DNA of 27,500 nucleotides from the NCBI GenBank assembly GCA_905221605.1, contig CAJNDS010000147.1:42501-70000 (forward strand), read 5' to 3'. The position numbers and the translations under genes were made by a program. This stretch comes from Symbiodinium natans (lineage: Eukaryota > Sar > Dinophyceae > Suessiales > Symbiodiniaceae). This document shows, in pieces, positions 10,101 to 18,493 of the stretch. A model generated the notes under the pieces. That model ran no database searches, was not told the DNA's origin, and saw nothing but the letters and a program-made list of their open reading frames with translations. The stretch's first letter is position 1; each line of letters begins with the position of its first letter.

Positions 10101-12862
10101 AATCCTAAGGCAATGTGCCAGGTTCAAAAAGGCCTAGCACTTTGAATGGCCAGTTGTGTTGTTTTTCCAGTCCTGGCCAGCCCACACCAGCATGGTGCAG
10201 TCAATTGTGTCCCGTGCGGTTTCGTGTGTTTTCGCCTAGTCGCCGTTTGGGGTCTGGTGTTGACTTCGGTCTTGGGGATGGAGGGTTGATTCGGTTTCTG
10301 TGGGGGCGGAAGGAGGGAGTGTATAGGGTCGGGTCTGGGTTTAAGGTTGAAACCTTTGGGTCGTGTCGTGCCCGGGGCAGTGTCATCACTAGGATTCTTA
10401 CGTTTGGGTCAGGGTTTGAGCAAGGTGTGCTGTGATTGGAACTGCCCAGCTCAGGCTTCGCCTCTCCAAGGTATCTCGAGCCCATAGCCCTAAACCCTAA
10501 ACCCTAAACCCTAAACCCTCAACCCCGAAGCCCTAAACCCTAAACCCTAAACCCTAAACCCCACATCCTGGGAGGGTTGTACAACAAGAGAATCGCCTAT
10601 GCCACGCTGTGATCTGAGACCTGTCAGGGTTTAGGGTTTAGGGTTTAGGGTTTAGGGTCTAGGGCTTAGGGGCGCATTATTTCCCTCCTACCCAAATTGT
10701 TCCACAGAGTGTGGAACTCTGAACGCCCACGGTTGTGCAGCAAGGGGGCAAAAAAACCCCTAAACCCCAAACCCCAATCCCCACAGCCCAAACCCTAAAC
10801 CCTAAACCCTAATTTGAAGCCTTCGGCTTGGAGGAAGTATGGTGGCCGGCACAACTTCAAGCTCTGCGGCGTCTTCATGGAGCCTTCATGGCACTCTCCG
10901 TGGGGCTGGAACTTCTATGTTCGAGTTTCGGGTTTAGGGTTTAAGGGTTTAGGGTTTAGGTTTAGGGTTTAGGGTTTAGGGTTTACTCGGGGTGGAAGGG
11001 TGGCTTTGGGGCTAGGTGGTCCGCATGGGCGCTTAGCCCTTCAACCTCCAGTAGCCCTAGACTCTCAACCCTAAGCCAGTGCCAGCTCGGGCGGCAAAAA
11101 AAGGCCTCTAGACCCTCCGGGCTCTCGACGGGTGGCTAAAGAATCCTCAAACCTCAAGCCCCGAGCCATAAACGCCCGACGCTAAGCACCCAAGCCCCAT
11201 TCTCCAACCCTCAGCCCTCATAAACCACTGCTGCACATCACTTAGGCTTGCTTATGCTTTCACTGTTCAGGACCCTCAAGCCTTCACCCTCTTCTCTCCC
11301 CCCCCCTTCCCCCGGGTTTAGGGTTTAGGGTTTAGGGTTTAGGGCCCAAGGATCAGAAAGGCTCGCGCTACCACGAAGACCTCTCCGTCATCGAGCAGCT
11401 GGGGCTCCTCTTGCCGGGGGCTGCGGCTGGGATCTCACTGCCTGGCTTTGGGGTTTAGGGTTTAGGGTTTAGGGTTTAGAGTACTCTACTTTACTCCGTT
11501 TTTGGTTCAGGGTTTCCATTATAGCTACTTATCCCTCAAAAGAAGTATACTCCAAAGTAGGGTTCCTTGCTCTACCCCTGAAGCTTCAACCCGAAACCCC
11601 GCATCACCGTTTTTTCTTCCCTAAACCCTAAACCCTAAAACCCTAAACCCTAAACCGCAAACCCTACTTACATGTGGGCACTTTTTTTCCATGGGCAAGG
11701 TGGTGGTGGCGGACAACGTCCTGAAGCCGGGCTCGCCCCTCTTCCTCTGGCGGCTCTGCAAAGGACGGTTTGAGGGGTCTAAACCCTAAACCCTGAACCC
11801 TGAACCCTGAACCCTAAACCCTAAACCCTAAACCCTAAAACCCCAAACCCGAAACCCCAAACCCGAAGACCTAAACCCTCAAAGGCAACCTGCAGCACCT
11901 AGAACTCAGGGCTCAAGCCTTCGGGCTTAGGGCTTCGGCTTCGGGCTTAGGGCTCTCAGGGGCTGAGGGCTTAGGGTTTAGGGCTTAGGTTTTGGGGTTT
12001 AGGGTTTAAGGTTTAGGGTTTAGGGCTTAGGGCTTAGGGGCTGAGGGCTTAGGGTTGAGGGACCTTTGCTTCGCAAAAAACCGCCACCTGCAACCCCGAG
12101 GTGATCCCATATTCCCCCTGGCAGCCTCAGCTCTGCATGTTGCGCTCGGCTTTGTTCTGGGTGTGACCTCAGGATACCGTTCTTCCTGCACGTGAAGAAA
12201 ACCCAAGAGGTAAACCCTCAACCCTCAACACTCAACCCTCAACCCTCAACATCCCTCCACCCTCCACCCTCAACCCTCAACCCTCCACCCTCAACCCTCA
12301 ACCCTAAGCCCTAAACCCTAAACCCTAAACCCTAAGCCCTAAACCCTAAACCCTAAGCTCTAAACCCTAAGCCCGGAAGGCCAGTCTTACGACAACCATG
12401 TGGTGCGCGTCCGGGAGTTTGCCATGCCGTCGGATGACTGGATGTCCGACACTCGCCGGAGCATGTCGCGCGAAACCCCAAAGTGCCCAAAACTTGACAT
12501 CTCAAAAGGCCCCCCCCCCCAACAGAAAACCCAAACTTAAAGCCCTAAACCCTAAACTCAAAAACCCTAAGCCCCAAACGCTCTCGACCCTGAGCCGCCA
12601 TAAGCGCCCCGTGTTACTTACCCTCAACCCAAACCTAAACCCCAAACCCTAAACCCTAAACCCCAAACCCTAAACCCTGAACCCTAAACCCTAAACCCTA
12701 AACCCCAAACCCTAAACCCTAAACCCTAAACCCCAAACCCTAAACCCTAAACCCCAAACCCCAAACCCCACGGAGGTCAGTGTCCTGCGGGCAGAGGCCG
12801 CCCAGGCCTTTGCCGAGGCGTCTGTGGACTCCCCGGTGGTGGTGCTTCGGCGGCCGGTTTAA
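6338..12862 (+). CDS. Catechol-O-methyltransferase-like SAM-dependent methyltransferase (11 exons)
   Basis: Exons: 6338-6400, 7226-7288, 7685-7742, 8569-8663, 9363-9446, 9747-9793, 10834-10879, 11351-11419, 11700-11763, 12380-12447, 12776-12862. They total 744 nt, 247 codons plus TAA, and every phase agrees. The protein follows the COMT family order: an N-terminal helix region (HVFDTAEAGNPGS, then VCDAIERFG), SAM motif I (SILEIGTYCGYSALRMA), an acidic ribose-binding strand (VVSLEVDPAH), WTGHSKDVLPRL, the metal-binding Asp in CGVFMDQKGSRYHED, and the second metal site Asp-Asn in VVVADNVLKPGSP. These correspond to the Mg2+-binding D...D-N residues of mammalian COMT. The expected reaction is methyl transfer from SAM to a catechol-type hydroxyl; the substrate is unknown. 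Donors are GC (five), GA (four) and GT (one); the ten internal acceptors are all AG|G. The first acceptor may instead be GAG|G at 6348. The start codon is unresolved. The stop overlaps a possible GT donor at 12857 (see findings). Confidence 0.9.
7005..7175. repeat. GATA/TA microsatellite
   Basis: Runs of GATA (7007-7034, 7086-7114) and TA (7056-7065, 7137-7158), with ATGTAT variants, inside the intron before exon 7226. Confidence 0.95.
8234..8591. repeat. CCCTAAA array flanked by a 25-bp exon-edge duplication
   Basis: The array at 8257-8560 is flanked by an exact 25-bp direct repeat (8234-8258 and 8567-8591, AGGAAGCATCCTGGAGATTG plus GAACC). This is the acceptor plus the first 23 bases of methyltransferase exon 8569-8663. 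The upstream copy keeps an AG|G acceptor. Confidence 0.95.
8666..8776. mobile_element. Possible MITE-like element, family 5
   Basis: CTTGGTAG at the left and CTACCAAG at the right (8769-8776), with weaker pairing inward. It begins two bases after the GT donor of intron 8664-9362. The 3' edge ACCAAGAGGTACA also occurs near 15357. Short inverted repeat, so tentative. Confidence 0.35.
8799..8915. mobile_element. MITE-like element related to family 1, copy F
   Basis: Ends GTACTTGCAG and CTGCAAGTAG form an inverted repeat about 117 bp apart. The interior (CTATAAGTGCAGTTGCCAT, TAACCCTACTTGTAACTATCCC) resembles family 1. It lies inside the 699-bp GT-AG intron 8664-9362 of the methyltransferase gene. 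Confidence 0.55.
9188..9335. mobile_element. MITE-like family 1 variant with internal 25-bp duplication
   Basis: Starts CCACTTGGAGGTTCAT and contains TATAAGTGCAGCTATAAGTGGGGTTATAAG as in family 1. A 25-bp direct repeat, CCTACTTAGAGGACTTAGG plus AGGCTT, occurs at 9230-9254 and 9296-9320. Its first 15 bases recur in copy D at 21508-21522, marking a subfamily. Right boundary uncertain. Confidence 0.55.
9473..9584. mobile_element. MITE-like element, family 4
   Basis: An imperfect 19-bp terminal inverted repeat: GGCTCTTAGTAGGGAATGA at the left, TCATTCCCCTCTAAGAACC at the right (16/19 pairing). The AT-rich interior is TATAGAATAATAATCCC. It lies inside the methyltransferase intron 9447-9746. Confidence 0.6.
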
Positions 12863-12866
12863 GGTG

Positions 12867-12965
12867 AGGGTTTAGGGTTTAGGGTTTAGGGTTTAGGGTT
12901 TAGGGTTTAGGGTTTAGGGTTTAGGGTTTAGGGTTTAGGGTTTAGGGTTTAGGGTTTAGGGTGTA
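12867..12965. repeat. TTTAGGG array 3' of the methyltransferase stop
   Basis: About 14 near-perfect TTTAGGG units followed by six units of the variant TGTAGGG (12960-13000). The homogeneous variant block indicates local tandem expansion and not independent mutation. Confidence 0.9.
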
Positions 12966-13065
12966 GGGTGTAGGGTGTAGGGTGTAGGGTGTAGGGTGTA
13001 CGGTTTAGGTAGGGTTTAGGGTTTTGGGGCAGAGCAGCGTTCGGGCTATACCCCGAATTTCTCAG

Positions 13066-16000
13066 GAGAAGGCCAAGGGCATCAGTCCTGTGGGCAACTG
13101 GCCGGTGGCGCCCGAGGAGCTCATTCAACTGAGCCTTCGCCTGCACTGGTGGGCTCTAAGCCCTAAGGGTTTAGGGCTTAGGGTTTAGGGTTTAGGGTTT
13201 AGGGCTTATAAGCACGCAGGGTTTAGTGTTTAGGGTTTAGGGTTGAAGGCCTAAACACGCATCCCTTCAGTGCGGCGTCTGGTGTATGTGAGAGTGCCTG
13301 TCTCTCTCTCTCTCTGTGGGTGTGGGCTCTTTGAAGCCGTGGAGGAGCCTCGCTACGATGTGCAAACTTTTTGGTGTCGGAATAAGGTTAGGGATTTAAG
13401 ACTATTTTAGGGTAGAGACATAAGGGTTTAGAGGTTTATGGGCTTCAAGCCCGCGCACAGAAAAAAATGGGAAGCCTAAACCGCAAACCCTAAATTTACT
13501 AGACCCCCGAGGCTTAAGCCTTTTTTGGGGTGGCGGAATGAGGGTGTAGAGTTGGGATGATCCCCCTTGTACTAGTCGGGAGTATAACAGAGGGTACTCT
13601 GATCCCGATTTAGGAGCTGTTCGTGTAAGGGGGGGACATCCCAAGTGTAGAGGTTTCCCTAGACCCTAAACCCTAAACCCTAAACCCGAAACCCGAAACC
13701 CTAAACCCTAAACCCTAAACCCTAACCCCTAAACCCTAAACCCTAAACCCAAGTGTAGAAGTTTGTAGGCTTCAAGCCCCAGACCTGGACCGTGCATCCC
13801 AGGCAGTGGGAGTCGGATCGCATCCGCGCGCAAGCGACGCGCCCGGGCAGTGGCTCCGTCAGCTTCGACGAGTGGGCAAAGTACGCCAGCAACATGAAGG
13901 CCCTTCGCGTTTCGGGTTTAGGGTTTAGGGCTACGGGGCTTGCCCAAAACCAGAAACCCAAAAGCAAGCAAAAGCCTAAGCTCTGAGCCCGAAGGGCCTT
14001 TTGGTTTCGGACCCTAAACCCTAAAGCAACCAAAAAGCCAGCCTCATGCAGGCGGGGCCTCCTCCTAAGCCCTGACCCCTAACCCCAAAAGAGACTTCAC
14101 TTAAGTTCCTGAACAACTGCCAAGCCGTAAACCCTAAATCCTAATCTCTGAACCCTGAACCCTAAACCCTGAACCCCAAAGCTAAACTCTAAACTCTAAA
14201 CCCTAAACCCTAAACCCTAAACCCTAAACCCTAAACCCTAAACCCTAAACCCTAGACCCTGAACTTGCCCTACTGGGGGCTCTGTGGCAAGACCTTGGAT
14301 TGTGTTGTGCCTCGCCGGGCTTGTCCGAGTGTGAGCGATTCAAAGCCCAAAGCCCAAAGCCCAAAGCCCAAACCCCAAACCCCAAACCCCAAGCCCTGAG
14401 CCCTCAGCCCTCAGCCCGAAGCCCGAAGCCCGAAGCCCGAAGCCCTAAACCCAAGCCTTCGCCTCCTGCGACCCTGAGAGTCTGGTTCAGGAGAAGATGG
14501 CGCTACACGGGAGCCTCGTCGAAAGATATTCTCGGACCCAGAGTAGGCCCCTGTTCCCCGTTTTTTTAGAGATTTGGTGCCCTTATCCGCCCCCTGGAAA
14601 CCAAAGCAAAGGCACCCTTTGCATTGCTAGGGTTAGTCTTGGGTCTAGCATTCGGGTTCCGTGCTTCGGGGTTTGGAGCTCACGTGGAAGGCAACGAGTT
14701 TGGCCGTTCCTTTCACTCTCGCGGGCCCCACCACCCCGAACTGTAGCCTCTTAGGGTGGGAGGCTGCATCCTGAAGGACCCACACGTGGTGAGCACTTGT
14801 TCGACAGGCATCTGAGCTTTGAGTTTGGGGTTTCGGGCGTGAAACTTGAGGCAGCGCACAGCCCAGAAAGGGCTGAGTTCGACCCCTCTCCAATGGCACC
14901 GCCTAGACACAGCTCAAGGGGGCTGATTGGGAAGAAAATGAGATGCTTGCTTTATCAAAAGGGTTTAGGGTTTCGGGTTTAGGGTTTAGGGTTTAGGGTT
15001 TAGGGTTTAGGGTTTAAGGTTACATGTTTCAACGTCCCAAGAAGTCTTGGACCCCTGAGCCCCTACCATCGCCGAAAGCTGAGGATCGTGGAGACGGCCG
15101 ACGCTGCCAATCTCGAAGAGGGAGCTGAGCTGTGGTCGGCCACGTAAGACGCAAAAAAGAGAGACCTCCGGGCCTGTCTTGGCGTGACGCCTGTCCTGGC
15201 CTTGGGCGTTACCGGCAGCCAGCAAAGCCTCAACTACCCCGCTAACACCTAAACCCTAAACCCTCAAGCCGGACGTTTCGCGAGGCTTTTCGTGCCCCCC
15301 CCAAAAACTCAAGACCCTCCAGGCTACGCTTCTTAAAGTGCCCCAGCATCACGTACACCAAGAGGTACACACACGCATATTCATATTTTGATGTGTTAGG
15401 ACTACTATACTAACGTGTTGATAGATTCTTGGCGACCACTTGAACTAAGTTGTTTCTGTAGTCAAACCATATCAAATATGGTGTCCATACACATTGGCTA
15501 CGTAGCTACAGTTCCAACGGCAGCCCAGCTCAACCCAGCTCAACTGCATCAGGGTCTAGGTTTTCTTAGTGCGGCCACTTCCGACGGAAAACCCTAAGCC
15601 CCAAGCCCAAAACCCAAAGCCCTAACCCTAAGCCCTAAACCCTAAACCATAAACCCAAACCCTAACGACATGACACTGTTTCTCAGTGGGGCGATGCACG
15701 TGGGTTGGGGGGATCAACCCTGAACCCGAAGCGTCCAAAGCGTAAGAGTCGGAGCCCTTCAGAGGTTAACCATTCCCAGGGTTTAGGGTTCAGTTTAGGG
15801 TTTAGGGTTTGGGGTTTGGGGTTTGGGGTTTAGGGTTTAGGGTTTCGGGCTTAGGGTTTAGGGTTTAGGGTTCAGGGTTCAGGGCAAAGGCCTAAACGCC
15901 TCCACCCCGAACCCCCCCCCCCCTACCTTAAGCCCGAAACGACCCCCACGTCTTGCACAGGCTGGGCCCACCGACGGAGGACAAGGCTGTTTTGCTTGGC

Positions 16001-16856
16001 TATGACCCAGAGTAGGCCCCCATTCTTTTTCATGTTTTTTGTTTTTTTGGGTTTAGGGTTTGGGGTAGGCCCTTCTTCACCTTTTTTTCGGGCTTAGGTG
16101 CCCTTTATCAGCCCCCGTTAAACCAAAAGGAGGTCACCCTGTTCATTCCTAGGTCACTTGAGCGTCTTGTTGGCTGCTGAGTATGTAGCCAGGTGAGAAG
16201 CCAAGTTGCTACGGGAACCCTCATGGCATTCTGGGGTAGATCATGGGTTTGTAAGAGCCACAAACTTAAACCCAGCAAACGACCAGACTCCCAACGGTTG
16301 CCCCTTTGGGTACAACTTAGATCCTAGACCCAGGGACCCTGGACCCTAAACCTTCTTGAGAAAGTGTGAGAGTCGCAACCCTCAACCGCAACAAGCACTT
16401 AAACCATAAGCCCTAAACCCTGTCTGCAGTGCGGGTGGCAAAAGAACCCTAAACCCTAACCCCTAAACCCTAAACCCTAAACTCCAAACCCCAAGCTCCA
16501 AACCCTAAGCCCTGAACCCCAAAGCCCTAAAGCTAACCCTCAACCCCAAACCCCAAGCCCTAAACCCTGATCCCTAAACCCCAAACCCCAAACCCTAAAC
16601 CCTAAACCCCAAAACCCCAAAACCCCAAACCCCAAACCCCAAACCCCAAAACCCCAAACCCCAAACCCCAAACCCCAAGCCCTAAACCCTAAACCCCAAA
16701 CACCAAACCCTAAGCCCTAAACCCCAAACCCCAAACCCTAAACCTTTGAATCCCCACCCCCAAACCCCAAACCCCAAACCTTTGAAAACCGAATCCCGAC
16801 AGGCCAACGAAATGCCAACCGTGACGCCTCGCTCAGCCATCCTCGAGGAGCCACAT
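13066..16856 (+). CDS. Unrecognised protein, 5' exon chain (may extend the methyltransferase gene)
   Basis: Exons with matching phases: 13066-13152 (includes GNWPVAPEELIQLSLRLHWW), 13345-13386 (EPRYDVQTFWCRNK), 13783-13899 (starts TWTVHPRQWESDRIR), 14491-14534, 15060-15143 (PYHRRKLRIVETADAANLEE...), 15961-16003, 16803-16856. Donors: GC 13153, GT 13387, GC 13900, GA 14535, GT 15144 (GTAAG), GA 16004, GC 16857. Most acceptors are AG|G; those before 13783 (CAG|A) and 15060 (GAG|C) are not. I do not recognise the family; the sequence is charged and soluble-looking. No ATG-bearing exon is visible between 12863 and 13065. The chain is therefore either trans-spliced with a later start, fused to the upstream gene, or missing an exon I failed to see. 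Confidence 0.6.
13554..13642. mobile_element. MITE-like element, family 2, copy 1
   Basis: Terminal inverted repeat GGGATGATCCCCCTT... and ...AGGGGGGACATCCC. The interior has TACTAG, GGGTACT and GATCCCGATTTAGGA, shared with the copy at 22540. It lies in the GT-AG intron 13387-13782. Confidence 0.65.
14535..14642 (+). mobile_element. Introner-like repeat, family GACCCAGAG, copy 1
   Basis: The intron after exon 14491-14534 begins GACCCAGAGTAGGCCCC, then a T run, GGTGCCCTTATC, GCCCCCTGGAAACCAAA, CACCCTTTGCATTGCTAGG. The same ordered blocks start the intron at 16004. The repeat starts exactly at the inferred GA donor. Confidence 0.65.
16004..16155 (+). mobile_element. Introner-like repeat, family GACCCAGAG, copy 2
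   Basis: Begins GACCCAGAGTAGGCCCC at the GA donor after exon 15961-16003 and continues with GGTGCCCTTTATC, GCCCCCGTTAAACCAAA, CACCCTGTTCATTCCTAGG. Compared with copy 1 it carries an extra segment at about 16030-16064. That segment includes a short telomeric insert (16049-16064), after which GTAGGCCC and a T run are repeated. Confidence 0.65.
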
Positions 16857-17255
16857 GCAGGGCGGGGTTTGCAGCCCCTCAGACCCTAAACCCTCCAACC
16901 CTAAACCCTAAACCCTAAACCCTAAATCCTAAACCCTATACCCTAAACCCTAAACCCTAAACCCTAAACCCTAAACCCTAACCCTAAGCCCTAAGCCCTA
17001 AGCCCTAAACCCTATTCCTGAACCCTAAACCCTCAACCCTACACGTTTAGGGGGGGGGGGTGTTTTTTTTTGTTTACGTCCAACCCTGCAAACCTGTGAG
17101 CCCCTAAGCCCCAAAAGCCTCTGAGAGCACCCTAAACCCTAAACCTTAAACCCCAAACCCTAGACCCTAAACCCTAAACCCCAAACCCTAGACCCTAAAC
17201 CCTAAACGCTAAACTCTAAACCGTAAACCCTAAACCCTAAGCCCGAAACCCTAAA
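16440..17255. repeat. Degenerate CCCTAAA/CCCCAAA repeats
   Basis: A long stretch dominated by CCCCAAA and CCCTAAA variants, interrupted by exon 16803-16856 and a small non-repeat piece at 17041-17125. Confidence 0.9.
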
Positions 17256-17264
17256 CCTCAAGAG

Positions 17265-18016
17265 GAAGTCTGGCCCTTTCCTTGCAGCCAGCCCGGGTGC
17301 AAGGCCTTCCACGAGGCCTCTTGGGCCGCAGAGTTTTGGGCCGAGGGTTGGAGGGTTTGAGGTTTTGGGTTTAGGGTTTGGGGTCTAGGGTTTAGGGTTT
17401 AGGGCTTGGGGTTTAGGGTTTAGGGTTTGGGGTTTGGGGTTTAGGGTTGGAGGGTTTGGGGTTTGGGGTTTAGGGTTTTTGGTTTTGGGTTTGGGGTTTG
17501 GGGTTTAGGGTTGGAGGGTTTTGGCTTGTTTTCTGCTGGCAGTCATCAAGTCTGGTTTCAAAAGGGTTGGAGGGCTTAGGGTTTGGGATTTAGGGTTTGG
17601 GGTTTAGGGTTTGAGGTTTAGGATTCAGCGTTTGGGGTTTGGGGTTTAGGGGTTAGGGGTTAGGGTTTTGGGGTTTAGGTTTAGGGTTTGAGGTTTGGGG
17701 TTTGGGGTTTGGGGGTTTGAGGTTTGCGGGTTGGGGTTTGGGGTCTGGGGTTTAGGGTTTGACAGGGTTCTGGGTTTGGGGTTTGTTGCGGTGTTCTCTT
17801 AGGCCACGGGGTTGGGTTTGGGTGGTAGGGTCCATGCGCACACAGCATTGGGAGACCCTGCGCCCGAGCGAAGGGCTTTGGGGGCTCCGAACCCTAAACC
17901 CCGAACCCCACAGCTAAACCCTAAAACCTGACCCTAACCCTAACCCTAAACTGTCCCCTCCTCCTCAGCACATCTGAGGACATGGGCGGCTACTGCCCTA
18001 TGCATCGGCGCTTTCG
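17265..18016 (+). CDS. Cys/His-rich, zinc-binding-like exons of the same chain
   Basis: Exon 17265-17324 (acceptor GAG|G, GC donor 17325) contains FPCSQPGCKAFHEASW. Exon 17979-18016 (acceptor GAG|G, GC donor 18017) contains MGGYCPMHRRF. Joined, they give Cys-x4-Cys-x4-His followed by a Cys-x2-His, a spacing reminiscent of PHD-type zinc knuckles. I infer zinc binding from the residues only. Phases (0 in, 2 out) fit the exons on both sides. The donor of the first exon is not certain, because several GC dinucleotides are in range. Confidence 0.5.
17340..17890. repeat. Degenerate TTTAGGG/TTTGGGG repeats
   Basis: G-strand orientation with frequent TTTGGGG and a recurring GGTTGGAGGG variant. It encloses a roughly 33-bp non-telomeric spacer (17538-17570) that recurs inside MITE copy E. 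Confidence 0.9.
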
Positions 18017-18493
18017 GCAGCTTGCCGGAAGCTTCTTTAGGGTTCGTTACAATGTCCTGTCTTGGGGTTTAGGGTTTAGGGTTTAGGGTTTAGGGTTTAG
18101 GGTCAGGGCTTGGGGTTTAGGGTTTAGGGTTCGAGTTCCTCACCAGCAACCCCGTGTTACAATTTGTTTAAGGGAGGGCTACTCCAACAAGCTCCCGGAT
18201 TCCCTACTACCCAGGACGCCAAATTCCCTGACTTGTGGAACCTACCTTATGCTACATTCTGGTTTTGAGGAGCTACTCCTTAAGGGCGTTTGGGCCTCGA
18301 AACCCTAAGCCCTGACACCCTAAGCCCTAAAAACCCAGACCCTCATTAGATCTCAAAGCCCTACACCCGACACCCTACACCCTCTACCCAGAAACCCTAA
18401 ACCCCAAACCCCAAACCCTAAACCCCCAAACCCCAAACCCTAAACCCCAAACCCTAAACCCCACACCCCAAAATCCGAAAACCCGAAGCGCAG

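Noticed and set aside
10561-10611. Possible exon (HILGGLYNKRIAYATL then TGA) between COMT exons
   Set aside because: It lies inside intron 9794-10833, and including it would break the COMT order. The flanking exons join in phase without it.
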